From Burkholderiales bacterium (GTDB lineage Bacteria > Pseudomonadota > Gammaproteobacteria > Burkholderiales > SG8-41): DNA of 35,681 bases. The position numbers and the translations under genes are program-made. The notes beneath the pieces are model-generated. The model had not been told where the DNA came from. It did not search any database and saw only the letters and a program-made list of their open reading frames with translations. The stretch covers positions 1 through 35,681 of the forward strand of contig JAUXYA010000016.1 of the NCBI GenBank assembly GCA_030684405.1, in the 5' to 3' direction. Below, one piece after another: positions 14,961 through 23,284 of the stretch; position 1 is the stretch's first letter, and the number at the start of each line of letters is the position of its first letter.

Positions 14961-16555
14961 ATTTCCAGCTCCTCTTGGGCCGCTAACTCACCGACGTACA
15001 GCGGGCTTTCCTGTTTTGCGAAGAAGTCTTTACCTTGATTAGAATCACGACTTCGAATGGCAAAATCCAGCGCTGCCTCTTCGCTCTCGAATGAGCCACT
15101 TTCAACCGCTTTTTCAAGGTCCTCGATCAATCCAACCCGTCGAATCGCGCTACGGTAGTTATGCTGCACATGCAATAAATCTCTCAGCATCCGAAAGTGC
15201 AGGAACTGCGGGGATTGCGAACCCTTTGACCCACACTCTAGAGCCTGTTGCTCACAGACTTCCCTAAGTAGACGTACATCAGCAGGCCGGAATGGCGTCG
15301 CTTCGTCCAAGTCTGGATTCGGATACGGTCGACCTGTCGCTTGCTCGTATATATCGGGCAATGAATCTTCGAATTCGTGCTTCTCGTTAACCCAAATTCT
15401 ACGAATTTCCTCAAGTTCTTCTATCGAGATCAACTCAAAATTATCGACTTGCTTAGGCGCTTCTGAACGAACTTGCTCTTGCGCGGCTAAAAGGGCTTGT
15501 AAAATTTCTTGGCGACGATCTTGGGTATAGGGTCCATGCACCAAGCAAACTGAACGTAATTTCCCATCAATAACCATATCTCGAGACGGCTCATTAGGCT
15601 CACTTTTCCCCGCCTCCATATCGTGAAGTGTGAGGTGACCAGACATCCGAGTAAATTCACGATATGCACGGTCGCCCTCCGTTTTCAAATAATTATTACG
15701 AAAATCAAGCAACGGCTTCATCCAACGCTTTTCTTCATCGTTCTGAATCATGGCCTGCATGGACTTGTCTTCCGAGACCATGGTGCAAACAAAACAGCCG
15801 AATCGACTATCGCCACAACTGGGCGTGCTTTTGTCTACAACCAAGGGGCACTCGGCATCCGGGGTGGCCCCGCGATAGATATTGAATAGCTCCTGATTGT
15901 CATAACCCCAAGGGTTCGGGTAATTGATCAAAAACTCCCACACATCGTCACTCGACCAAGACGACACAGGGGTATATATCCATACGCGGTCCAGACCTGC
16001 ATCTCCGTTTCGGCTTAATAACTCTCGCGTGCTCTTCTCATAGCGCTGGAGAACCTTGTCGCGCGCGGCGCTTTCAGCCTTACGCGAACCCAGCACCAGA
16101 ATTGCTTCTCCATACCTGTCAGCAACTTCTGTAATGAAGCGGGTTGAAGAGCTGATTTTCAGCCGACTTGTACACCAACGAAACTTAGGGCGCGGTGCCG
16201 GATACCCCTTACCAATCAGGTTCACCCAGAATCGATCTCGGAGCGCTGGCGTCAATTGATGCGGATCAATCGGCATCTCCTCGCGTGCGGCAGCGAGTCT
16301 CATCGCTGCCAATGAATTTCGAACCCAAATCGATACAACTGGATTCTCCACCAATGTATCGGTGCTAATTACATAAATCGGTTTATTTCTTTTCTCGGAC
16401 GGTAATTTCGATATTGCCATCCAAACCAATTGCAACGTTGCAGTGGAATCCTTGCCTCCGCTGTATCCAATAACCCACGGAAGTTCATCGCTAAGATAAA
16501 GATCTTGTGTATTTTTTAGAATTACGTTTACAGGATCATCAAAAGTGCTTTTCAT
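14957..16555 (-). CDS. dndC: DNA sulfur modification protein DndC (PP-loop ATPase)
   Basis: The protein has 532 residues. The PP-loop S-G-G-K-D-S-T lies at 32-38, as in PAPS reductases and ATP sulfurylases. S-T-D-T-L-V-E-N-P follows, and further on W-S-S-D-D-V-W-E-F-L and a cysteine set C-G-D-S-R-F-G-C-F-V-C suit a 4Fe-4S cluster. DndC activates the DNA phosphate and passes sulfur delivered by a cysteine desulfurase. dndA, the usual desulfurase, is missing from the window, so a housekeeping IscS is probably used. The ATG is 18 bases after the dndB stop. Confidence 0.95.
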   Translation of the reverse strand: MKSTFDDPVNVILKNTQDLYLSDELPWVIGYSGGKDSTATLQLVWMAISKLPSEKRNKPIYVISTDTLVENPVVSIWVRNSLAAMRLAAAREEMPIDPHQLTPALRDRFWVNLIGKGYPAPRPKFRWCTSRLKISSSTRFITEVADRYGEAILVLGSRKAESAARDKVLQRYEKSTRELLSRNGDAGLDRVWIYTPVSSWSSDDVWEFLINYPNPWGYDNQELFNIYRGATPDAECPLVVDKSTPSCGDSRFGCFVCTMVSEDKSMQAMIQNDEEKRWMKPLLDFRNNYLKTEGDRAYREFTRMSGHLTLHDMEAGKSEPNEPSRDMVIDGKLRSVCLVHGPYTQDRRQEILQALLAAQEQVRSEAPKQVDNFELISIEELEEIRRIWVNEKHEFEDSLPDIYEQATGRPYPNPDLDEATPFRPADVRLLREVCEQQALECGSKGSQSPQFLHFRMLRDLLHVQHNYRSAIRRVGLIEDLEKAVESGSFESEEAALDFAIRSRDSNQGKDFFAKQESPLYVGELAAQEELEI

Positions 16556-16573
16556 TTAGAGAGCCTCAATAAT

Positions 16574-17671
16574 TTATTCTGCACGGCCTCGTAAAAAGGC
16601 TTTCTCCACTCGAATTTCTTCCGGTCCCAATTCCAACCCGAGGCATCGCTTAATGACGTTTGTAGACAATGTGACGTTATGTGAAGATTTTGACACTCGT
16701 CCTCCGACCATGGCACGCCCCTCCCACACTTTTGCATTCGACCTTGCCCAGTTAATTTTTGAGAGGGAATGAAGTCTTTTTTTCCAAGTATTTTCAGGCA
16801 AACGGATTAGCTCTCTGCCAGCCACTCCAAGCGCCTGCAAAACTATCGCGTGGGAATGAATAAAATCGCGCCTAACTTCCCCTGCCGTCATTTTTGACTC
16901 GCGAACATAACCCCATTCCGGTATGCGCTTACCAACTTCATTCCAGTATGCGGCGCATATCTGCGCAGCATGCTCACCATCCGATATCTCCGCACCTTCA
17001 AGCAACGCTGCGCATGCCGTATAAATCGAGCTTAGGGTAAAAAGCTTCCTAGATCGCTCCGATAAAGTACTTCTTTCCATTTCAACAACATCTTTAAACG
17101 CTTCTGATTTAAGCGAAACAAGCTTCGCGAGCTTAGACAAATCGCTCCTGTGGTCGTATAGCAGCCCAAGGGATCGACTTGGTCTCACAGCGTGCCTGTT
17201 TAAGTCTGCAAACATCTGCTGACTTCGCTCCAAGCCACGGTCCACAAAAAAAACTACGGCGATTGTTTCATCGCTTAAGGTCGGATCATTCGCTAAAGCA
17301 GACTCAATAGCTGCCCTTCGGTGTTGCCCGTCATTTATGATGAATCGAGCCGACATATCGACATGCAAGGCGCCGAGCCGACTTGCTTCACCAGCGGTCC
17401 CCATTGGCGAGAAATGGATTTCCCCATCAACAGATGCAGTAATCGCTGAAAACACGTACCCCTTTCTGTTTGACAATATGTACCGAGAAATCTCCGGGAT
17501 TCTTGCCTTGTTGAGAATCCGCTGCGCACGAAATTCCGGCACAAGCTCAACTTCATCAAATAGAAAGATCTTCGGTATTAGCCGTAGAGGGCACATTGAA
17601 ACGTAATACTCTCTTTGTGCTTGAATACCTCTTATTGCTGGGAATACATATTCAAATTTAGCTTCAGCCAT
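16574..17671 (-). CDS. dndB: DNA sulfur modification protein DndB (regulator)
   Basis: From the ATG at 17671 the protein has 365 residues; a TTG three codons upstream is less likely. It has the DGQHR domain, with I-I-N-D-G-Q-H-R-R-A-A-I at about 111-122, and F-F-V-D-R-G-L-E-R-S-Q-Q-M-F-A-D-L-N shortly after, both standard for DndB. In studied systems DndB represses the dnd operon and limits how many sites are modified. A perfect palindrome at 17691-17712 lies 19 bases upstream of the start and is its most likely operator. It is the first gene of dndBCDE. Confidence 0.93.
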   Translation of the reverse strand: MAEAKFEYVFPAIRGIQAQREYYVSMCPLRLIPKIFLFDEVELVPEFRAQRILNKARIPEISRYILSNRKGYVFSAITASVDGEIHFSPMGTAGEASRLGALHVDMSARFIINDGQHRRAAIESALANDPTLSDETIAVVFFVDRGLERSQQMFADLNRHAVRPSRSLGLLYDHRSDLSKLAKLVSLKSEAFKDVVEMERSTLSERSRKLFTLSSIYTACAALLEGAEISDGEHAAQICAAYWNEVGKRIPEWGYVRESKMTAGEVRRDFIHSHAIVLQALGVAGRELIRLPENTWKKRLHSLSKINWARSNAKVWEGRAMVGGRVSKSSHNVTLSTNVIKRCLGLELGPEEIRVEKAFLRGRAE

Positions 17672-17690
17672 TTTTAACAATCTATCAGTT

Positions 17691-17712
17691 GTTTGTTAAA
17701 AATATAACAAAC
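17691..17712. promoter_or_regulatory. Shared operator between dndB and the divergent nuclease gene
   Basis: GTTTGTTA-N6-TAACAAAC is a perfect inverted repeat with 8-bp arms. It sits in the only gap between the divergent dndBCDE operon and the HARE-HTH nuclease gene, so one regulator (DndB or the HARE-HTH protein) could control modification and restriction together. The surrounding sequence is very AT-rich and can hold two promoters. Confidence 0.65.
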
Positions 17713-17759
17713 ATTAATAATTGTCAACACATACAAAATAGCTTAAAAAGAGGAAAAAA

Positions 17760-18482
17760 ATGCAGATCTACCAAGCGGCTGAGCAGACGTTGCGGGACTT
17801 AAAAAGGCCTGCTCATCTTCGGGATATTCATCGACATATCGAAGAGAAATGCTACTTCCAGTTCGGCGCCACAGATCCACTTCGCGCGCTCGGCGTTGCA
17901 ATAGATAGACATTGCAAAGGGGTAATGACCTATCAACCCGCAGATCCAACTGTTTTTTATAGAGCGGGGCCTGCAACCTATGGTTTGCTGGAAACCCTCG
18001 ATGCATCTACAAACGAAGATGTTGAATTGGACGATGCCATTAGCAAAGCCGAAACCGGACTCGACTCGTCCCTGTTTCTTGAACAAGAATTACAGCGTTG
18101 GATTTACAAAAATCTTCAACAAAATCGATTAACAAATCTCAACCTTGGACCCCTATCTCTGGTAGATCCATTACAACAAGATGCAAAGCAAGGAAAATTT
18201 AATACACGGATCGTCGGAGAAATGGATTTTCTACTTAAGACGGAAAAAGGCGACTACGTCATCCTTGAACTTAAAAGACAAAGTGACGATCAGACTGTTG
18301 GACAGTTATGCAGGTACTGGGGATGGGTAAAAAATAACATGGCCAACAACAACACCGTTCACGGCCTGGTGATTGCACAAGAAATTTCGGAGGGCCTCCG
18401 ATACGCAATAAAGGCAACAAATGAGAATATTAAGTATCGTCAGCTAATAATTGACACCACGTTAGGCCCCGAGGGAAGGTAA
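17760..18482 (+). CDS. HARE-HTH plus PD-(D/E)XK nuclease candidate
   Basis: The 240-residue protein has two parts. Residues 1-75 (Y-Q-A-A-E-Q-T-L-R-D-L-K-R-P-A-H-L-R-D-I ... F-Y-R-A-G-P-A-T-Y-G-L) match the HARE-HTH fold, a winged helix often joined to restriction enzymes that act on modified DNA. Residues 105-235 look like a NucS/DUF91-type PD-(D/E)XK nuclease: E154 and D156 in G-E-M-D-F-L-L, E170 and K172 in V-I-L-E-L-K-R, and Q182 in V-G-Q-L-C-R-Y. It is transcribed away from dndB with a 59-nt-wide promoter gap beyond the operator. I infer a nuclease guided by the PT state of DNA; this is untested. The ATG is preceded by AAAGAGG. Confidence 0.75.
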   Translation: MQIYQAAEQTLRDLKRPAHLRDIHRHIEEKCYFQFGATDPLRALGVAIDRHCKGVMTYQPADPTVFYRAGPATYGLLETLDASTNEDVELDDAISKAETGLDSSLFLEQELQRWIYKNLQQNRLTNLNLGPLSLVDPLQQDAKQGKFNTRIVGEMDFLLKTEKGDYVILELKRQSDDQTVGQLCRYWGWVKNNMANNNTVHGLVIAQEISEGLRYAIKATNENIKYRQLIIDTTLGPEGR

Positions 18483-18574
18483 TTACTAATTCACCTGCAA
18501 GATAGCCACATAAAAGTGTGCCCAAGAAACCCCGGAATCTAACTCATTGAATACTTATTCACTCATGATGCGCA

Positions 18575-19027
18575 TTATGCTACCTCATCGAGCCTAGATT
18601 TAAACCCGCTCAAAAATGTCTCCAAATTTCGAGGGCGATCATCAAACCACTCGATCAGAATATCGAAACCTCCAAACGCGTATTTATTAAATTCTTTCAT
18701 TCCATCATCACTAAGATAGCTCGGTGAATCAGGCTTAACGAGCCTTGATATCTCGCTGTGGACTATTTTTTTCTCTGTCATTCCAACACCAAGAGCTCGG
18801 AGCTCCGATGCAAGGAATAATGAGACTAGCAATCTACCTCGATCCCTATAACGGTCAGGGTAATAATCAACAAGCTCCCCAGTTTCCGATATAGGAACGT
18901 CACGTTTTTGACTTTTAGAAATTCCTGCAATAAAGCAAAAATAAAAAGAATCAAAATCTGTCGAAAATCCATCTTCCCGCAAATCCTTAAACCACTTCCT
19001 CGCATCTTCTCTTATACGAAACGGCAT
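18575..19027 (-). CDS. 150-residue protein of the PT-linked helicase operon (possible Dnd-associated protein)
   Basis: The protein opens M-P-F-R-I-R-E-D-A-R-K-W-F-K-D-L and has no membrane segment or catalytic motif that I recognise. The start recalls DndE (basic helix with E-x-A-R), and the gene follows a DndD-like ATPase gene directly (adjacent stop and start, sharing base 19027), just as dndE follows dndD. This suggests a DndE-like or Dnd-associated small subunit of a second complex. Dnd-associated protein families of about 150 residues exist, but I cannot place it in one with certainty. Last gene of its operon; converges with the nuclease gene across a 92-base gap. Confidence 0.6.
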   Translation of the reverse strand: MPFRIREDARKWFKDLREDGFSTDFDSFYFCFIAGISKSQKRDVPISETGELVDYYPDRYRDRGRLLVSLFLASELRALGVGMTEKKIVHSEISRLVKPDSPSYLSDDGMKEFNKYAFGGFDILIEWFDDRPRNLETFLSGFKSRLDEVA

Positions 19028-21000
19028 TACATTTCCTCCGTCTCAACTTGAAACGTCTCAAAGAACGCTTTTCCGGTAACCAGAAAACCATCCATAGTCT
19101 CGGCGCAATCCTTTTCTGCCCGCGCCCTTCGCCCGAGCTCTGCTGGGCCTTTGCGAAATACAGTTAAATATTTCACGTCATTACATGCTTTTTCCAATGC
19201 GGGTATAAACCGCTCACGTTCAGATGAAATTGTAAAGGCGATAAACTGTTTTGAAAGCTTTGGCACTAACTCACCAATTTTCGGACGAACCTCAAGATCA
19301 ATTGGACCGGCAGGACTATCAACGACGAATGGCAGCTCATGTTCTGCCCGATCAAATAGCGTTGAAAGAAACGCATAACCAATTGACAAGGTCTCTCCCG
19401 CACTACCCCCGCCCTGCCCCTGAAGAACCAGGCATTTTTCTATTTTTCTTATACTAATATTATTGTGCGGAAGAATAGTACGAATATGCATATTTGCCTC
19501 ATTGCAAATCTCAATACTAATTTGCTTAGAAGCGCGCTCCTGCGCCGCATTAAGGATAGTCGCTAAGATGTCTCGTTTTTCCCGTAACTGCAGAGTCTTA
19601 GTTGCCTCGGCGAGCTTTCTTTCGGCATCAGAAATGCGCCGCTCGATAACCCCAATTCCACAAGTATGCTCATCACCCAATGAGTCATCTTTATCATCAA
19701 ACTTATCAAGCAACCCCTTAATGCGAGTCTCCTCCAACTCCAATCGATGGATTTCTTGATTTGCATGTTTTATCTCAGGGTCCGTTTCTTCGGCAGCAAT
19801 AGTCAGCATATCCAGTGCATTCCTAGCCTCCCTTAGACGTTGCCCTTCTAGATCAAGTGAAAGCAGCTCCTCGTTAAGACTTTTCTCGGGCTCCAATCTG
19901 GACCGCCCAACGGCCTCATCAATTGAAGTTTTCATCGCATTCAAAAGCGAAACATCGTCAGACCCGAGATATCGCTTAGCACGATCTCTAATCACATCGC
20001 TAATATGCCCATCAATCGGTCGACCGCAAACACATTCTTTTTCTGTGGCAAGCTCTTCAAAAAACTCGCGCGCCGCACTCTCAGGCAGCTTTACTCGATC
20101 CAAACCAAGTTTTAAATCATGGATACTCTCAGCAAAAATAGTCGACAATGCATGCGGTTCTCTAAAGTGATCGAGCGCAGCGACCGCGCATCTTCTAACA
20201 GATGTTTCTAACGCCTGAACACTCTCTCTAGCCTCTCCGATTTGAGCAGCCCTGTCTTTTTCCTTCTTTATTTGCCTCTCGAACTGATTACGCCATTTAG
20301 CCATCTGTTCAGCGGTATGTCGTTTTTCAACAAGGAATTCATCACGCTGCTTTATCAATTGACTAAGTCGATCCTTAAGACTTTTTAGGCGATTTCTACG
20401 CCTCGATAACCCTCTTTCCTCAGTTGCGGATACCCGTTGCGTGTAGTCATCCCAATAAGCGGCAACTTTTTGTGACAATGTTTTCAGTATATTGATCTGA
20501 AACAAGCTCTCAACAACAGCTTCCGCATCGGTGTGCGCCTTACTCAGTAAATTCTCCGCGAGCTCACCATCAAACACAAAGAAGTTCACAAAATTTTCGT
20601 TCATAAATCTTCTGAACTCTTGCGGTGGATCAAACCCATCTAGCTGACCACTGCCACGCGTCGTTTTGTATGACACTCGATTTGCGTTGAAATCAAAATT
20701 AAGAATAATAGTTACACGCTTATCATTTAGTAAAAGCCTCAATTCAAATCTCCCCGAATCTGACCTTGGGGAGCGCTTCCGAAATTCCGCAACCTCCTCT
20801 TCAGACCAACCACTTCTATATCCAGGGCCTGACAACGCGGCACGAAGGAGCTTTAACGTAGTTGTCTTACCAGTACCGTTCGGCATTTGAACGAGCGTGA
20901 CCACACCTGGACGTCCAGAGTCATCACAAACGTTTAGTTCGTGGTCCGGACATCTCAAACCTATCGAACTCCAGCCGAGTATCCTTAAAATCGCCGGCAT
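19027..21000 (-). CDS. Second DndD/Rad50-like ABC ATPase
   Basis: The protein has 657 residues. Walker A is P-N-G-T-G-K-T-T-T-L-K-L at about 40-51. Coiled coils flank a zinc-hook-like C-V-C-G-R-P-I at about 318-324. The ABC signature G-G-S-A-G-E-T-L-S-I-G is near 527, and Walker B plus D-loop is L-P-F-V-V-D-S-P-A-G-P-I-D near 553-565. The overall plan is that of DndD and RecF/Rad50 proteins, yet it is distant from the dndD of this island. Its operon also encodes a PLD/helicase fusion, so it is a likely ATPase motor or sensor of a restriction complex. The 6-base gap after the 66-residue gene indicates one transcript. Confidence 0.8.
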   Translation of the reverse strand: MPAILRILGWSSIGLRCPDHELNVCDDSGRPGVVTLVQMPNGTGKTTTLKLLRAALSGPGYRSGWSEEEVAEFRKRSPRSDSGRFELRLLLNDKRVTIILNFDFNANRVSYKTTRGSGQLDGFDPPQEFRRFMNENFVNFFVFDGELAENLLSKAHTDAEAVVESLFQINILKTLSQKVAAYWDDYTQRVSATEERGLSRRRNRLKSLKDRLSQLIKQRDEFLVEKRHTAEQMAKWRNQFERQIKKEKDRAAQIGEARESVQALETSVRRCAVAALDHFREPHALSTIFAESIHDLKLGLDRVKLPESAAREFFEELATEKECVCGRPIDGHISDVIRDRAKRYLGSDDVSLLNAMKTSIDEAVGRSRLEPEKSLNEELLSLDLEGQRLREARNALDMLTIAAEETDPEIKHANQEIHRLELEETRIKGLLDKFDDKDDSLGDEHTCGIGVIERRISDAERKLAEATKTLQLREKRDILATILNAAQERASKQISIEICNEANMHIRTILPHNNISIRKIEKCLVLQGQGGGSAGETLSIGYAFLSTLFDRAEHELPFVVDSPAGPIDLEVRPKIGELVPKLSKQFIAFTISSERERFIPALEKACNDVKYLTVFRKGPAELGRRARAEKDCAETMDGFLVTGKAFFETFQVETEEM

Positions 21001-21006
21001 GATTAT

Positions 21007-21207
21007 TTACCCCTCCTCAGCATCTTTTAATTCCACCGCATCAAACAGCAGCTCCAAATGACGGATAGATGAATCTGGGTCATGGATATCTTCATTTCCT
21101 GACACAACTGATTCAACCCAAGCAAGAAGCTTGTTACTCAGTTGTTTTTTTTGACCAGCATCTCTAACCGCAGAATTAATCGCTTCTTGAATTGTTTTAT
21201 CAAGCAT
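21007..21207 (-). CDS. 66-residue protein between helicase and ATPase genes
   Basis: The start at 21207 is chosen because AAGGAGG stands 6 bases upstream, inside the last codons of the helicase gene, and because the longer frame would run deep into that gene. The protein (M-L-D-K-T-I-Q-E-A-I-N-S-A-V ... F-D-A-V-E-L-K-D-A-E-E-G) is acidic and all-helical in appearance with no known motif. It overlaps the helicase gene by 8 bases and is 6 bases from the ATPase gene, so it is translated as part of this operon and may be a small adaptor of the complex. Confidence 0.7.
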   Translation of the reverse strand: MLDKTIQEAINSAVRDAGQKKQLSNKLLAWVESVVSGNEDIHDPDSSIRHLELLFDAVELKDAEEG

Positions 21208-23107
21208 ATTTCCCCTCCTTCGGCCGAAGATTCGAAAGTTCACTTAGCCAATCACGACGTTGCTGATCTGTATTCGCCTCGACCTCACCATCTACTACCC
21301 TAATAAAGTCGACAACGTTAGCCATCTTATTTGGCGAATTCGGGTCACGACGCAAACACCTCCCCATTCGTTGTATTGTCTCCAAACGCGCACGATCGGA
21401 CGAAAAAAGAATTACCGAGCTTAATGACTGCACATCTATCCCTTCAGATAATCGATGACAAGTGATTAAACATTCCAATTCACCTCGAGCAAACCTCTTC
21501 AGAGTCTCCTGCTCTTCACCAGAAAAATATGTATGAAAGTGCGGGTGAATTTTGTGGATTATTTCTAATACTTCCTCACCGAATTCTTGAGTCTCAACAA
21601 AAACAATGCTACGCGTTAACAAATGGGGATGATTCTTTATAAATTCGGAAAAAATTGGCAACTTTGCCCTTGATGTTTTATAAACTTTTGCGATGGCCGT
21701 CCACACCTCCTGATCCGACATTGGGCTTCCGGCTGCCGCTCGGGCAGATCTCATCTTATAAACATTGGCAAGTTGCTGACGATCCTCTGCGGTAGGTATG
21801 TATTCCAATGGAAAGTAATTAAATGGAACGAGGATTCCATTTTCAATAGCGTTTTCCAGCTCAAAATTAAATATAACCGGACCGATATGTTCTTCGATAA
21901 ATCTATTGCCTTCTTCGTCGTATTCCCGTTCTGGCGTTGCGCTAAGGCCAAGGCGAAATCGAATGTGATCAGAAAGCCCGGTCAATCGATTCCTATTTCC
22001 GGCGCTTCCGAGCGCATGAACTTCGTCATGTATTAGCAATACTTTTCTAGCCAAATCCGGTGGAATACGCCGAAGAGCAAGGTCAACATATTGACGAGAA
22101 CAAACGAGGATTCCTCGCTTAGGCCTGAGCAAATACTCGCCAATTTCTTTGTACGGCCCGAAATGCCTGAAGACACTAAATTTATTGGGAACACTTAAAG
22201 CGAACTTCAATACCTGTCGGTACCACTGATCCAACAAATCGTTACCATCTACAACAACAACGATAGATTCAAGCAATCCCTTTACATCTAACGCTTCCAT
22301 GATATTCATGGCGACACGAGTTTTTCCCGTACCTGTGGCCATGTTAAGAACACCCCGCTCGCGCTTAATAAACTCAACGAGAGCGTCGTTCTGATGCGCC
22401 CAAGGAACTAATTTTTTCGTATCACTAATTGCATATTCAGGGCTACCTGGTTCCCTTGCACACACCCGAATCAGCTTAGCCTTTGCCGCATCAGGAAATG
22501 GATAGGTCGTCGCACCTGGATCTTCGTTTTCCCACAAAGCCTCAAAATGCTTGAGCTTTCGTAACGCTCTACGTGGGCTTTCCCATGATGAAAATATATC
22601 TATGCATTCATAGTTTTGTTTAAATGCATTAGCTGATTCATTTGTTGACCCTGAAAAAGCCACATAGTCATGACCATCGAAAAATATACCTACCTTCTCA
22701 TGATAAATTCCGTACCCGTGTTTAGGCTCTGCAATACGGATTTCGAGGCGCCCAATCTCGAGAAGGGCTGCTAGCGCAGATACCCCATCACCAATAGCCC
22801 CAAAGAACTGCTCTTCAATTGTTTGCTCAATTCTTTGCGCACATACATCTCGCCGACTCAGGCCTTTTTCTATGGCAATAATATCTTGAGGCATCAGTTC
22901 AACGGACGTAATTAATCGAATCGACCCACCATTCCTTATGAACTCTGACAAAGGTGCTCCGAGCGCCTCCAACGCTGAACTTGAAAAGTAACCGACTGCC
23001 CTCCAATATATTGTAGATACTCGCAATGAAGCCCTAAAAACCTCATTAAGGATATTGTGCTCTCCAGACCGGTAATCATCCTCGTAAATAATGTCTCGTA
23101 GCACCAC
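21200..23107 (-). CDS. PLD-nuclease / SF2 helicase fusion, putative PT-dependent restriction enzyme
   Basis: The protein has 635 residues. The N-terminal third is a phospholipase-D-like nuclease domain: Y-H-E-K-V-G-I-F-F at about 133-141 and S-G-S-T-N-E-S soon after give the H-x-K and downstream residues. The helicase follows: Walker A A-T-G-T-G-K-T at about 254, D-E-V-H (motif II variant) in I-H-D-E-V-H-A-L-G near 358, L-S-A-T-P (motif III) near 384 and Q-R-M-G-R-C-L-R-R (motif VI) near 577. This plan is that of the 'DNA phosphorothioation system restriction enzyme' family. It probably cuts DNA that lacks sulfur marks, using ATP to move. GTG start with AAAGGAG upstream; an adjacent GTG is equivalent. 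First gene of its operon. Confidence 0.85.
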   Translation of the reverse strand: MVLRDIIYEDDYRSGEHNILNEVFRASLRVSTIYWRAVGYFSSSALEALGAPLSEFIRNGGSIRLITSVELMPQDIIAIEKGLSRRDVCAQRIEQTIEEQFFGAIGDGVSALAALLEIGRLEIRIAEPKHGYGIYHEKVGIFFDGHDYVAFSGSTNESANAFKQNYECIDIFSSWESPRRALRKLKHFEALWENEDPGATTYPFPDAAKAKLIRVCAREPGSPEYAISDTKKLVPWAHQNDALVEFIKRERGVLNMATGTGKTRVAMNIMEALDVKGLLESIVVVVDGNDLLDQWYRQVLKFALSVPNKFSVFRHFGPYKEIGEYLLRPKRGILVCSRQYVDLALRRIPPDLARKVLLIHDEVHALGSAGNRNRLTGLSDHIRFRLGLSATPEREYDEEGNRFIEEHIGPVIFNFELENAIENGILVPFNYFPLEYIPTAEDRQQLANVYKMRSARAAAGSPMSDQEVWTAIAKVYKTSRAKLPIFSEFIKNHPHLLTRSIVFVETQEFGEEVLEIIHKIHPHFHTYFSGEEQETLKRFARGELECLITCHRLSEGIDVQSLSSVILFSSDRARLETIQRMGRCLRRDPNSPNKMANVVDFIRVVDGEVEANTDQQRRDWLSELSNLRPKEGKYA

Positions 23108-23284
23108 CGCTCTCCTTTACCGCATCTCAACTTCACTGGTGAGTTGGACTGTGAGCATGAAACGGAAAAACCGAAAAAATCGTGATATTAAGTGTTCAAG
23201 ATTACATTTATTAATAAAACTCGCATTCAAAAAGCATTGAAGAACCGCGAACTGAATTTGAGTTACAAATGCAAATCTCGATAA
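23108..23284. other. Right border region of the island
   Basis: These 177 bases are AT-rich at first and hold the promoter of the helicase operon (minus strand). GC-rich sequence resumes at the end of the oxidoreductase gene at 23285. No attachment-site repeat or integrase trace was found when compared by eye with 9935-10060. Confidence 0.5.

Larger units (their letters stand above)
9935..23200. other. Phosphorothioate DNA-modification island
   Basis: This block differs from both flanks in base composition (visibly more AT) and in gene content. It carries dndB, dndC, dndD, dndE, a PT-associated methyltransferase-like gene and two candidate restriction units. The left border cuts a helicase gene; the right border falls in the intergenic stretch 23110-23284. 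No integrase, tRNA or flanking direct repeat was recognised, so the transfer route is unknown. Borders are approximate. Confidence 0.8.

Noticed and set aside
18483-18574. Search for a terminator between the convergent nuclease and 150-residue protein genes
   Set aside because: No stable GC hairpin with a T run was found on either strand; only weak AT-rich structure.
10065-23107. Reading the second operon as dndFGH
   Set aside because: None of the three large proteins has the DndF/G/H lengths or order; the helicase has a PLD domain and the ATPase is SMC-like.
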